Source of the DNA: CAKMMH01 sp927798255
GTDB taxonomy: Bacteria > Bdellovibrionota_C > UBA2361 > CAKMMH01
Reading direction: 5' to 3'
Assembly: GCA_034180415.1 (NCBI GenBank)
Contig: JAXFOK010000037.1
Location: 1 to 64,000, forward strand
DNA length: 64,000 nt
How positions within the stretch are numbered: position 1 is the stretch's first letter; the number at the start of each line of letters is the position of its first letter. A program made the translations under genes and the position numbers. This document shows, one piece after another, positions 41,854 to 51,295 of the stretch. Below the pieces are notes generated by a model. That model saw nothing but the letters and a program-made list of their open reading frames with translations, ran no database searches and was not told the DNA's origin.

Positions 41854-43113
41854 TTAATCTAATTTATAATCATATAGCGGAAAAAGTTTTGCAAAATATT
41901 TAACTTCTTCTTTTATCATACTAATATCACGTCCCTCTTTTGCTTCTACAAGAGCGCGATTTATAAGCTGAGCAACTTTTTTCATCTGCACTTCTTTCAT
42001 ACCACGAGTAGTAAGAGCAGGAGTTCCTATTCTTAGGCCACTGCAAATTGTTGGTGGCTGAGGGTCATAAGGAATTGTGTTCTTATTTGCCGTAATATTT
42101 ACTTTATCAAGCCACTCTTGTGCTTCTTTACCCGTAATCCCTTTAGAACGTAAATCAATAATTAGCACATGAGAATCTGTTCCACCAGATACTATCTTAT
42201 ACCCATCTTCCATAAGTGTTTTTGCAAGCGCTCTTGCGTTTGCCACAACTTGATTAGCATACGCTTTAAACTCATCACTCATCGCTTCTTTAAATGCAAT
42301 AGCCTTTGCAGCAATTGTATGCATATGAGGCCCACCTTGTACTCCTGGGAATACTGACTTATTTAGCACACTTTCATATTCCTTCTTTGCTAAGATAAGT
42401 CCTGAGCGAGGTCCACGAAGCGTTTTATGAGTTGTCGTTGTTACTACATCGCAATATGGAAAAGGTGAAGGGTAAGCACCACCAACAATTAGTCCTGCAT
42501 AATGTGCTACATCTGCAAATAAAATTGCTCCAACTTTATCTGCAATCTCTCTAAATCTCTTAAAGTCTATAACTCTTGAATACGCTGAAGCTCCGCATAT
42601 TATCATCTTTGGCTTACATTCTAATGCAAGTCGTTCTACTTCATCATAATCAATAAGCCCCGTATCTTTATCTACACCATAAGGAACAACATTATAATAT
42701 CGTCCTGATAGATTAGCTTTCAAACCATGACTTAAATGTCCTCCATGGTCAAGCTTCATTCCCATGTAAGTATCCCCTGGCTCTAAAAATGCATTAAATA
42801 CTTCATGGTTTGCCTGCGCGCCAGAATGAGGCTGAACATTTGCAAACTCTGCATTAAAAAGTTTTTTTGCACGCTCTATTGCAATACCCTCAATTTTATC
42901 GACCTCTTCACATCCACCATAATACCTTTTTCCAGGAAGCCCCTCTGCATACTTATTTGTTAATATACTACCACAAGCTTCTAATATGGCATCATCTACA
43001 AAATTTTCACTCGGGATTAACTCAAGACCTTCCTCTTGCCTTCTAGTTTCAGCTTTAATTATATCAAATATTTCCGGATCGATTTCTTTTAACGATGTGT
43101 GTCTTGATGTCAT
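41854..43113 (-). CDS. glyA: Serine hydroxymethyltransferase
   Basis: PLP enzyme converting serine and tetrahydrofolate to glycine and methylene-THF. The 419 residues match the family. The PLP Lys is in VVTTTTHKTLRGPRSGLIL; other blocks are LIPSENFVDDAILEACGSI, NKYAEGLPGKRYYGGCEEVD, the substrate loop NVQPHSGAQANHEVFNAFL and LRIGTPALTTRGM. Together with fmt it fits one-carbon metabolism. It lies between acpP and nrdR on the minus strand. Confidence 0.97.
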   Translation of the reverse strand: MTSRHTSLKEIDPEIFDIIKAETRRQEEGLELIPSENFVDDAILEACGSILTNKYAEGLPGKRYYGGCEEVDKIEGIAIERAKKLFNAEFANVQPHSGAQANHEVFNAFLEPGDTYMGMKLDHGGHLSHGLKANLSGRYYNVVPYGVDKDTGLIDYDEVERLALECKPKMIICGASAYSRVIDFKRFREIADKVGAILFADVAHYAGLIVGGAYPSPFPYCDVVTTTTHKTLRGPRSGLILAKKEYESVLNKSVFPGVQGGPHMHTIAAKAIAFKEAMSDEFKAYANQVVANARALAKTLMEDGYKIVSGGTDSHVLIIDLRSKGITGKEAQEWLDKVNITANKNTIPYDPQPPTICSGLRIGTPALTTRGMKEVQMKKVAQLINRALVEAKEGRDISMIKEEVKYFAKLFPLYDYKLD

Positions 43114-43160
43114 GGTCGCCCTTAAAAGATTTAAAAGATTTTGTTTGAATTTTATATTTA

Positions 43161-43209
43161 AAGCTTTCTAAAAGAAAGCTTAATGAAGACTTTAAAAAGT
43201 CTTCATTAA
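43161..43209. terminator. Double hairpin between acpP and glyA
   Basis: AAGCTTTCT/AGAAAGCTT (43161-43169, 43173-43181) and a 14-bp perfect stem TTAATGAAGACTTT/AAAGTCTTCATTAA (43180-43193, 43196-43209). They lie downstream of acpP on the minus strand, where they may end or attenuate transcription before glyA, or protect mRNA ends. The T run is modest. Confidence 0.6.
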
Positions 43210-43229
43210 AGAGCAAAAAGCTATTAATT

Positions 43230-43472
43230 TTAAGCTTTTTTTGATTCGATGTATGCTATAACATCATCAACTTTTTGCATTTTTTCAGCTTCTTCATCAG
43301 GAATTTCAAGTTGATATTCTTCCTCCAAAGCCATAATTAATTCAACGATATCTAAAGAATCTGCTCCTAGATCTTCTACAAATGAAGCTTCAGGAACAAC
43401 TTCATCAGCTGCAACTCCTAGTTGCTCAACAATTATTTCTTTTACTCTTGATGTAATCTCTTCTGATGCCAT
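43230..43472 (-). CDS. acpP: Acyl carrier protein
   Basis: An 80-residue, acidic carrier of fatty-acid synthesis. The phosphopantetheine serine is in VEDLGADSLDIVELIMALEE. The start has AGGAG seven to ten bases upstream. Other fatty-acid genes are not adjacent; it starts the acpP-glyA-nrdR run. Confidence 0.97.
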   Translation of the reverse strand: MASEEITSRVKEIIVEQLGVAADEVVPEASFVEDLGADSLDIVELIMALEEEYQLEIPDEEAEKMQKVDDVIAYIESKKA

Positions 43473-43877
43473 CTTACATAAATCTCCTAATATAAACTAC
43501 TTAAAAAACATTCCTGTACCTTTGTTTGAAATTAAAGGCAACTTATGAAATTTTATAAAAGCTTAAAGATAATTCTTTTAACTTAAATACTCTTTATGTG
43601 GTAAATGTTTTTAAAATAATTCTTGTTAAAAAATAATAAAAACTTGTTAAAACACAAGTAAACACAAGACTTCCTTCTTTAACTAATTAGCATAAAACAC
43701 CAAATGTAAGTTTAACAAATGGAATTTTCTCTTTAAGAAATCTTAATTAAAAAGATAAATATAACACTAATTAATTGCAATCATGAAAAACCAAAAAATA
43801 CTAGTTTTCTCCTAAGGCTTCGGTGTAACTATTTGACTTTATTACAATTATCTGCAATTTCCCCTAGAATATATATT
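43473..43877. other. AT-rich intergenic region, 405 bp
   Basis: I see no gene, repeat or hairpin of note in it. It must contain the acpP promoter. Confidence 0.5.
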
Positions 43878-44261
43878 CTACACAAGATCTATCTCATCTA
43901 TTATTGCCAATATGTCTTTTGTATCTACTATTCTTAAATTATCGTTCCATGGGACACGAACTCCTGTGCTCTTTGGAATTAGCACAATTGATTGTAAAGG
44001 AACGCCGCTAATGTTCTGTTCTCTATCGTTATCTTTATCAAGAGCACTTGCAACTTCTATAACTTCTGCAAGAAGACTATCTTGCATTTTTTCTTTACTA
44101 CCTTCAGGAAGATAAAGCCCACCACTAGTCATATCATTTTCTTTAATAATTCTTACGACAACTCTTAAACCAAGAGGATTAATTTTTCTAATATTTCTTC
44201 CCTTTCTCCAATTTGCATATTCAACTGATTTTTTTTCGCTTTCCAAATTATTCTCCTTCAA
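43878..44261 (-). CDS. GroES/Cpn10-like protein without adjacent groEL
   Basis: A 127-residue relative of the GroES co-chaperonin. After a basic N-terminal extension (residues 1-28, rich in Lys, Arg and Asn) the Cpn10 pattern begins: INPLGLRVVVRIIKENDMTS, GGLYLPEGSKEKMQDSLLAE with VIEVAS, then SIVLIPKSTGVRVPWNDNLR and IVDTKDILAII. Typical GroES has about 96 residues and lies directly before groEL; here there is no groEL next to it and the mobile loop is short. It is probably a paralogue with another task rather than the main GroES. Confidence 0.75.
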   Translation of the reverse strand: MKENNLESEKKSVEYANWRKGRNIRKINPLGLRVVVRIIKENDMTSGGLYLPEGSKEKMQDSLLAEVIEVASALDKDNDREQNISGVPLQSIVLIPKSTGVRVPWNDNLRIVDTKDILAIIDEIDLV

Positions 44262-44402
44262 AATTTTTATATGTTTAAAAATTTTATCTGATTTAAAAAT
44301 TACTATCTGTTACATTATAACAAAATATTGTAATATGTCATTTGAAATTCTTTAACCACATAAGAATCTTTTTATTTCAAGTTTTTGTAAGGGGAGTAAT
44401 TC

Positions 44403-44702
44403 ATGAAAAAATTATTGCTAGTTTTAATATTAATTTTAGCAGGTTGCGCTACTTCAGCACCTATGGGAATGGTTTACACAGAAGTTAAATTACCAGTAAA
44501 TGTAACATCTAATGGACAAGCTTATGCAAGAACAGGTGTTGCAGAATGTAAAAGCATTTTAGGTTTAGTTGCTTTTGGTGATTGTAGTATTGAGTCTGCT
44601 AAGAAACAAGGCGGAGTTTCTAGAGTTTATCATGTTGACTGGGAAGCAAGAAACATCCTAGGAATCTTAGGTGAATATAGACTTGTAGTTTACGGAGAAT
44701 AA
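44403..44702 (+). CDS. TRL-like small lipoprotein
   Basis: A 99-residue lipoprotein with lipobox LAGC (Cys at about 15). The mature part (VNVTSNGQAYARTGVAECKS, then ILGLVAFGDCSIESAKKQGG and VSRVYHVDWEARNILGI) matches the TRL-type family of small envelope lipoproteins, in which a GDxSI-x(3)A-x(4)GG-I/V pattern is kept. Function is unknown in the family. The ribosome-binding site is AAGGGGAG. It is a single gene. Confidence 0.75.
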   Translation: MKKLLLVLILILAGCATSAPMGMVYTEVKLPVNVTSNGQAYARTGVAECKSILGLVAFGDCSIESAKKQGGVSRVYHVDWEARNILGILGEYRLVVYGE

Positions 44703-44798
44703 ACCCAAGAAACTTAAAAGCTGGTGGCGAGTTTCTGATCGTAGGTATCTGACGCCAGCTACCGGCCACGAGAAACCTGTCACCTAAAACCTTTTACA

Positions 44799-46070
44799 TT
44801 AATTCCTTATCATTGCAATCGTGTTTTCAATTAACGTCCCTGTAACATTAAACACTTGTGAGTTTGCTTGATAAGCTCTTTGATATAAAATCATACTTAC
44901 AAATTCGTCTGCGATGTCAACATTTGAATATTCAAGTGATGCTGTTTTTAATTCACCAAGTCCTTTTGTTCCAGAGGATTCAATTCTGATATTTGCACTA
45001 TCCCCCCTATATTGATATAAAGAATCTCCGACTCTTTTAAATGTTTGTCTATCAATTGCATCAGCTAAAGGAACATTTGCCACAAACACTCTTGTATCAT
45101 CTTCCATAATTGCATAGAAATTTCCGTCACTTGAAAATTCATAATCCTTGACACTTGATGCTGAATAACCATCTTGGTCAGCAAGTGAAATATATGAAAC
45201 TGATGCATATTGGGTAAAGTTAGAAACATCTATTGTGAAATTTCCAGCGTTTGCGCCATTTGTGTAATTCATGTTGACATTAATTTTTGCATTTGCCTTT
45301 GATTCATCAGAAAGTGAACCATCTTCCTTAAATTTTAAAGTTACTGCATCACTAACCTTTACAGGAACCCCTTCTTCTTTTCCAACTTCTGAACCATTTG
45401 TGTAGCCAATTGCCTTATACTCATTAACTCCTGTCTTATAAAACGCCAAAATCATACTATGTCTTGCACCAAGACTATCATAAAAATTAATGTCACCCGC
45501 GATAAATGATGCAGCTTCATTAATTTCTTTAAATGTTGTCGGATTGTCTAGTACTGTAGTGATTGGTGTTTCAGACGTAACATTTCCTGTTAACGCCATT
45601 TGAGTAGTTTCCTTACCGCTAGATGATAAAAGCCCTGCAACTGAAATATCAGAAAGTGTTGTAGAATCTTTTAAATACCCTTGAAGAGCTAGTCCATTAT
45701 TATTTATAACCGTTCCATCTTTTCTTACTTGGAAATCACCTGCTCTTGAATAATAATTTGTGTTACCATCTGATAAAATGAAAAATCCATTTCCATCAAT
45801 CCCAGTATCAAGAGAACGCCCTGTGTATTCAATAGTTCCCCCTTCATACATAGTTTTAACATCAGTAATTAGAGAACCGGATCCTGCAGAACCGAGTACA
45901 CTAGATTGCGCAAGCTCATATCCCTCTGGCATAAGGTCGGAAAAATCTACTCTTTCTGACTTAAAACCAGTTGTACTAGCATTTGAAATGTTATCACCTA
46001 CTACTGATATAGCGTTACCATGTGTATGTAAACCTTGTGAGCTTGAATATAGGGCTGTTTCTAGTCTCAT
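44799..46070 (-). CDS. flgE: Flagellar hook protein FlgE
   Basis: Hook subunit, 423 residues. The N-terminal rod/hook block is ALYSSSQGLHTHGNAISVVG followed by DNISNASTTGFKSERVDFSD; the FlgE-specific core has GSLITDVKTMYEGGTIEYTG and LDTGIDGNGFFILSDG; the C-terminal block is LEYSNVDIADEFVSMILYQR followed by AYQANSQVFNVTGTLIENTI. It has no signal peptide because it goes out through the flagellar export gate. A sigma-54 promoter lies about 90 bases upstream. It is a single gene here, away from a large flagellar operon. Confidence 0.95.
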   Translation of the reverse strand: MRLETALYSSSQGLHTHGNAISVVGDNISNASTTGFKSERVDFSDLMPEGYELAQSSVLGSAGSGSLITDVKTMYEGGTIEYTGRSLDTGIDGNGFFILSDGNTNYYSRAGDFQVRKDGTVINNNGLALQGYLKDSTTLSDISVAGLLSSSGKETTQMALTGNVTSETPITTVLDNPTTFKEINEAASFIAGDINFYDSLGARHSMILAFYKTGVNEYKAIGYTNGSEVGKEEGVPVKVSDAVTLKFKEDGSLSDESKANAKINVNMNYTNGANAGNFTIDVSNFTQYASVSYISLADQDGYSASSVKDYEFSSDGNFYAIMEDDTRVFVANVPLADAIDRQTFKRVGDSLYQYRGDSANIRIESSGTKGLGELKTASLEYSNVDIADEFVSMILYQRAYQANSQVFNVTGTLIENTIAMIRN

Positions 46071-46155
46071 ATAAGTTTTTTCCTAAAAATCTTTATAAAT
46101 TACTTGTAATTTTACTAGGTAAAAATTGCCTAAAAAATTACTTCAAATAATAGAC

Positions 46156-46171
46156 AGCAAAAAGCTTGCCA
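46156..46171 (-). promoter_or_regulatory. Sigma-54 promoter of flgE
   Basis: On the minus strand the sequence is TGGCAAGCTTTTTGCT, which matches the sigma-54 consensus TGGCACG-N4-TTGCW at all but one position (A for C), including the essential GG and GC ten bases apart. It lies 86 bases upstream of the flgE start. Confidence 0.75.
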
Positions 46172-46350
46172 AAGAGTAAAGGAAAATTATAAGAAAAATA
46201 AATACAAATTAATTAAAACTTGAACAACATCTTTTCGGCTATTTTTTACTAAAATTACAAATTAGCCAAAAATGCTACAATATCTTTTATTTTCAAATGG
46301 TTACATTGCGGCTATTTTTTATAAATCATTAAAATATTAAGAAACTTTAA

Positions 46351-47559
46351 TCAAATTACCCAAACAGGAACTATATAATTTTCGCTGTCCATTGCAGATA
46401 AATCAGAGTGCATACATATTGCTGCCCCTTTTGCTCGTGGAGTTGAGGAATTATCAAGTACCTTAAAAACCTTTGCCACTTCACAACTCGGATTTGTAGA
46501 TTTTTTTACTTCTATAGGGTTTATTTTACCATCACGTTCAAGAATAATATCTATTTCCTTCCCATCCTTATTTCTGTAATAATACATAAATGGAACTATA
46601 CCATTATTTAAATATGTTTTTGCGATTTCAGATACAACATAATTTTCCAATATCGCGCCACTTAATGCTCCACTTGCTAATGTGTCAGCACTATCCCATT
46701 TAGTTAAATAACTTACAAGACCTGTGTCATAAAAATATACCTTTGGAGTTTTAACCAAACGCTTTAATAAATTATTTGAATACGGATGCAAATAAAAAAT
46801 AATCCCTAATGTCTCTAATATTCCAAGCCAATCTTTTGCTTGCTTTTGATTAATATCAGCATCTCTTACAATATCAGAAATATTTAACATCTGCCCACAT
46901 CTTGCCGCAACTGAAGTGAGAAAATTTAAAAATTTTAACGAATCAATTGTACCTGATAATTCTTTAATATCCCGTCCTATATAAGTAGATAAATAACTAC
47001 TATAAAAAATATGACTATTAGTTTTTTTACCGCTAATAATTGCAGGCATTGAACCTTTAAATATTCTATTAAAAATTTCACTACTATTTGCTTTTTTTCT
47101 TTTTTTACTCCTTTCTTGTAAATCTTGAAGATCGATTGTAAACGGTTTTACATTTTCTAAAATTTTACTATTCGTATAAATTTCTGACTGCGAAAGAGAA
47201 GTTAAAGATAGGACTGCAACTCTTCCTGCTAACGATTCGTTTACTTCACGCATAAGCTTAAATACTTGAGAACCTGTAAGCCAAAAATCTCCTGCATTTT
47301 GATTTTCATCGACATGAATTTTTATATACGTAAATAATTCTGGTGCATATTGGACCTCATCTATTAAGACAGGTGGTTTATGTAATTCTAAGAAAAGTTT
47401 CGGATCTGTCTTTGCAATATTTCTCTCATTTAAATCATCTAATGATACATAACCTCTATTAGAGCCTTGCATTAATTCCTTAAGCATCGTTGTTTTTCCA
47501 ACTTGCCTAGGACCTGTAATTAGTATTACTGAATACTCTTTAGAAAGTTCAGTAACCAC
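46351..47559 (-). CDS. AAA ATPase with DUF4143 C-terminal domain
   Basis: A 402-residue member of the widespread AAA_14/DUF4143 family, thought to bind DNA or regulate, with no proven function. Walker A is GPRQVGKTTMLKEL, Walker B PPVLIDEVQYAPELF, sensor WLTGSQVFKLM. The C-terminal part has YFYDTGLVSYLTKW and a restriction-endonuclease-like core (GKEIDIILERDGKINPIEVK). The only possible start is GTG at 47559, just 26 bases after the upstream gene; the usual N-terminal helix (here FYNYLEN in frame before the GTG) is cut by a TAA, so the N-terminus may be truncated. Such genes are often mobile. Confidence 0.85.
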   Translation of the reverse strand: MVTELSKEYSVILITGPRQVGKTTMLKELMQGSNRGYVSLDDLNERNIAKTDPKLFLELHKPPVLIDEVQYAPELFTYIKIHVDENQNAGDFWLTGSQVFKLMREVNESLAGRVAVLSLTSLSQSEIYTNSKILENVKPFTIDLQDLQERSKKRKKANSSEIFNRIFKGSMPAIISGKKTNSHIFYSSYLSTYIGRDIKELSGTIDSLKFLNFLTSVAARCGQMLNISDIVRDADINQKQAKDWLGILETLGIIFYLHPYSNNLLKRLVKTPKVYFYDTGLVSYLTKWDSADTLASGALSGAILENYVVSEIAKTYLNNGIVPFMYYYRNKDGKEIDIILERDGKINPIEVKKSTNPSCEVAKVFKVLDNSSTPRAKGAAICMHSDLSAMDSENYIVPVWVI

Positions 47560-47584
47560 ATTTTCTAAATAGTTATAAAATTAA

Positions 47585-48928
47585 TCAAAATCCTTCCACT
47601 TTATCACCATTTTCTTTCTCAATTACTTCTTTATAAATAGCATAAAGTGCTTTTGCAGATTTATCCCAGCTTAAAGTTTTTAATTCTGCTTTTGATTTTG
47701 CTATAAGATTTTTCCTTGCGGTATTATTTTTTAATAAATACAAAATATAATCAGCTATCCTTTTAGAATCCCAATAATCACATTTTAATGCTGACTTTAT
47801 AACCTCTGAACACCCAGACTGCTTTGAGATAATAAGAGCTGCATCATGATAAATTGCCTCTAACGCAACTATTCCAAAAGGTTCTGAAAATGATGGCATC
47901 ACAAAGATATCTGAAATTGAAAATACTTTTGAAACTTCTTGCTTCTTTAAAAAGCCTGTAAAAATAAAATGGTCATGTATTCCAAGATTTATTGTTTTTT
48001 CAATCATTTTTGATGTTAAATCGCCATCTCCTGCCATTATGAATTTTACATTTTTAAAATTTTTTAACACTCTTTGCGCTGCATCCACAAAATACTCTGG
48101 GCCTTTTTGTCTTGTAATACGCCCTAAAAAAAGCACAAGTTTATATTTTTTAAGAGGGCCAGATAAAAAATACTTTTTCTTCTTGCTTAAAGTTACTGCA
48201 TTATAGACAACCCTTATTTTATCTTCGCTTACGCCATGTTCTCTCATAATTACAGATTTTGTATACTTACTTACTGCAACTACAAGGCTTGCATTAGCAG
48301 TTCCTATTCTTTCAATTTGATTTACAAAATAATCATTAAATACACCAGATCTATCATACTCAAGGCTATGAATTTGAACCACTAAAGGTTTTCCTGTAAC
48401 TTTTGAAAGCACAACCGCAGGAAGAATTGTCATCCAATCATGTGCGTGTATTACATCAAAATCTTCATCTTGGAAATATGAAATAACATTTGATGCGTAT
48501 TTTATAACTTGAAATGCAAGTTTATTTACTTTTAAAAAATTTTCAAAATCAAACTTAATATATCTTCTTAATAACTTATATCCTGATTCTCTTATACTAC
48601 TAAGTGTTTTTAATTTATATTTTTCGAGAAATTTCTCATACTCTTTACTCGTCCAATATGGATTTAACGTTTCAGGAAATGTAAATTTTTTAATATGATT
48701 TCTAAATTTTTGTCTTATAATTTTTGTATTTACTCTATCTTTTTTTGAAACTTTCGGTTCAACTAAAGTCATATGAGTTGCTTTTTCATCACCATAAACT
48801 TTAGGAAGCGCAAAAAATAAATTTATATCTTTAATCTTAGATAATGCTGTGGTTAGGCCAAAACAAGCTGTCCCTAAACCTCCATTTATGTGTGGTGGGT
48901 ATTCCCAACCAAGCATTAATACTTTCAT
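47585..48928 (-). CDS. Glycogen-synthase-like glycosyltransferase (GT4/GT5 type)
   Basis: A 447-residue retaining glycosyltransferase. The start LGWEYPPHINGGLGTACFGL is the pattern of starch/glycogen-synthase-like GTs, followed by VIHAHDWMTILPAVVLSKVT with the HAHDW block. The nucleotide-sugar domain has FLGRITRQKGPEYFVDA and PSFSEPFGIVALEAI with the E-x7-E motif. It may make a storage or surface glucan. It lies 42 bases downstream of a GT-C-like membrane protein on the same strand. Confidence 0.87.
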   Translation of the reverse strand: MKVLMLGWEYPPHINGGLGTACFGLTTALSKIKDINLFFALPKVYGDEKATHMTLVEPKVSKKDRVNTKIIRQKFRNHIKKFTFPETLNPYWTSKEYEKFLEKYKLKTLSSIRESGYKLLRRYIKFDFENFLKVNKLAFQVIKYASNVISYFQDEDFDVIHAHDWMTILPAVVLSKVTGKPLVVQIHSLEYDRSGVFNDYFVNQIERIGTANASLVVAVSKYTKSVIMREHGVSEDKIRVVYNAVTLSKKKKYFLSGPLKKYKLVLFLGRITRQKGPEYFVDAAQRVLKNFKNVKFIMAGDGDLTSKMIEKTINLGIHDHFIFTGFLKKQEVSKVFSISDIFVMPSFSEPFGIVALEAIYHDAALIISKQSGCSEVIKSALKCDYWDSKRIADYILYLLKNNTARKNLIAKSKAELKTLSWDKSAKALYAIYKEVIEKENGDKVEGF

Positions 48929-48970
48929 AAAAACTTAAAAATAAAAAAATTTAACCTCAAATAAAATATA

Positions 48971-50452
48971 TTAATTTAAGCATAGCTTTTCGCTATCTTC
49001 GCTATCCCTTCTTATAAAAACAGAAAAACCTCTATTTTTGTCATCATTAGTCATAGCACCGTAATTATCAGCATAAACCTTGCACCAATTTTCTTTATCC
49101 AAAGTCAACAATCTAACAAACGGACTATGATTTTCCCATAAAATTGTTTTAGGTTTTACAAAATTTATATAATCTTGCCAACCTTCTGCACCATTAAAAG
49201 ATTTTAAAAATAATTTATAAACTTTAGGGGATGTTACATTTGTTCTTCCATCGATAGGCACTTTTAATGATGGTTCTCCCTTTTCATTTGAAAAACTATA
49301 TATTAAAGCCTCACCTGTATCAAAACTATTTAATATTGGTGATTTTAAATTATTTTCTTTAATAAACTTAATTGCTTCGTTTGGAAGATTATAAACAAAT
49401 TTTCTATCACGATCTTTTTTGATAAGCGAATTCACTCCTACAATACAAAGGCATAAAAGTAAAAAAGCCAGTCCTGTCCCTTCAAAATACGATAAAAATT
49501 TTTTTAATTTATTAATACCATCACTAAAATTTAAATATTTTTGTCCTTTATCAACTCGCCATATAAGACAAATCATCGAAGTACATAAAATAGTTGCATA
49601 TGGTAAAAATTTACATACAAGAAATGCAAGAAGAGTTATAACAAAAAGACAAAATAATTTAGATTTTGAAAGTACGCTATCGTAATAATGCCACAATGAA
49701 CAAAATAAAAACGTCAAAACTATTATTGATGCACCACCTAAAGACATAATCATTAAAGGTTTAAACTCCATTATATCATTAAAAGCAAATGGGTGATTAA
49801 TTTTATGAAAGAAAGTCGACCATTCATGTCCAATATATGGAGTAATAAGTGTCCCTATTAAAGGAATTAATAAAAGTTTGTAGGTATCTTTTTTTAAACC
49901 ATTAAAACCTATTAAACAAAAGGCAAAAATACTTACACTAGTAGTGATATTTGAATTTGCTAGGACTATAAAAGTTAAAATTGTAAAAAGATATCTTTTT
50001 TTGTTCCAGCCATTTTCGTAAACTTCATTTGCAAGATATATAGAGATTGCAAAGCAAAACCAAGAAATAATTTGTGGACGCAATGTAGCAAATTCGCCAA
50101 AAGAAGAAAGAGTAACAAGAGAAAGAAATGTCCCCATAAATAAATCTTTTGACATTTTCGTATAAATATAAACTAAGGTTAAGCCAAGTGATAAAAACAA
50201 TATCAGTTCAAGTGAAAGCAAGCCAAGAGATCCAAAATATCGTTCAATAATTGCATATATTATTTCAGGAAACCACGAATAAGCTCTAAAGACTCCTTCT
50301 GAATACATATTCCATTGATCTACCGTAGGAAAACCATGTGCTAAGATCCATCTTCCTATAACGACATGCCAACCTATATCCTGACCACACATAGGACGAG
50401 ATATTTTAATAGCCTCTAATAAAACAATAAAAAATATTATTAATTTTTTCAT
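48971..50452 (-). CDS. Polytopic GT-C-like membrane protein
   Basis: A 493-residue integral membrane protein with about ten helices. The N-terminal loop QDIGWHVVIGRWILAHGFPT followed by VDQWNMYSEG matches the D-xxWH-xxxG-xxI-xxxG-xP-xxD pattern of GT-C-type membrane proteins, where an Asp in the first outer loop is catalytic; the C-terminal 130 residues form a soluble domain. It probably handles lipid-linked sugars on the outer face of the inner membrane. The following glycosyltransferase gene supports a surface-glycan role. The start is at 50452. Confidence 0.7.
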   Translation of the reverse strand: MKKLIIFFIVLLEAIKISRPMCGQDIGWHVVIGRWILAHGFPTVDQWNMYSEGVFRAYSWFPEIIYAIIERYFGSLGLLSLELILFLSLGLTLVYIYTKMSKDLFMGTFLSLVTLSSFGEFATLRPQIISWFCFAISIYLANEVYENGWNKKRYLFTILTFIVLANSNITTSVSIFAFCLIGFNGLKKDTYKLLLIPLIGTLITPYIGHEWSTFFHKINHPFAFNDIMEFKPLMIMSLGGASIIVLTFLFCSLWHYYDSVLSKSKLFCLFVITLLAFLVCKFLPYATILCTSMICLIWRVDKGQKYLNFSDGINKLKKFLSYFEGTGLAFLLLCLCIVGVNSLIKKDRDRKFVYNLPNEAIKFIKENNLKSPILNSFDTGEALIYSFSNEKGEPSLKVPIDGRTNVTSPKVYKLFLKSFNGAEGWQDYINFVKPKTILWENHSPFVRLLTLDKENWCKVYADNYGAMTNDDKNRGFSVFIRRDSEDSEKLCLN

Positions 50453-50652
50453 TTATTCTTTGCCTTCAAGAAAAACCAGAAAATATTCACTAAAAATGCC
50501 GAGAATCTGCCTATTTTAAATTAACATTTTAACACATTTTATTTGTAGGAAATAGTATAGATTTATTTAAGTTTAAATAGATTTTTAGCATAACCTATTG
50601 AAAAGCGTCATCAAAATATATAGATTATAGAAGTTATCATTTTAATTTAATT

Positions 50653-51285
50653 ATGCTAAATTTCGACTTTTTTTTATCACAAAAGGGGTTAAATATTTAC
50701 CTGATTTTATTTCTTAGCTTGCTAGCTGGAGCTTTTGGACTTCCTATTCCTGAGGACATTCCTCTTATAGCAGCAGGAGTACTTATCCACGAAAAAGAAA
50801 CTATGCTTCTACCTACGTTTATAATTTGCTATATTGGTATCATTCTTGGAGATGTTATAATTTACTCTGTTGGTAGATTTTTTGGACCGTCCCTTTATAG
50901 AAAAAAGTGGTTTCAAAGAAAAATTAGTAAACATAGTCTTAAAAAAGTCCGTTCAAAACTTGAAAAAAGAAGTCTTTTAACAATTTTTATAGCTCGTCAC
51001 TTATTTTGGATAAGAACAGCAACTTTTCTTCTTTGCGGTATAGTAAGAATTAGGCCTTTAAAATTTATATTAGCTGATGCAATAGCCGCATTTATAAGTG
51101 TTCCTGTAATGATTTCTCTTGGATTTTACTTTTTTGCAAATCTTGAAGATATTCTTGCTAACGTAAAACATGCTGAAAATACAATCTTTATATCCTTACT
51201 AGTTATAATCAGTCTTTATATGACTTATAGAGTTATAAGGAAAAAGAGAACATTTAAAGATTCAATAAATAACCAAATAGAATAA
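50653..51285 (+). CDS. DedA-family membrane protein
   Basis: A 210-residue inner-membrane protein of the DedA/VTT family, proposed to flip undecaprenyl phosphate or other phospholipids. The family marks are GAFGLPIPEDIPLIAAGVL, with acidic and proline residues in the re-entrant loop, and FIARHLFWIRTATFLLCGI, with the conserved Arg. It has about five membrane helices and a basic tail. Lipid-carrier recycling fits the polysaccharide genes nearby. A MITE-like element follows directly. Confidence 0.88.
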   Translation: MLNFDFFLSQKGLNIYLILFLSLLAGAFGLPIPEDIPLIAAGVLIHEKETMLLPTFIICYIGIILGDVIIYSVGRFFGPSLYRKKWFQRKISKHSLKKVRSKLEKRSLLTIFIARHLFWIRTATFLLCGIVRIRPLKFILADAIAAFISVPVMISLGFYFFANLEDILANVKHAENTIFISLLVIISLYMTYRVIRKKRTFKDSINNQIE

Positions 51286-51295
51286 TTATTTTTAG

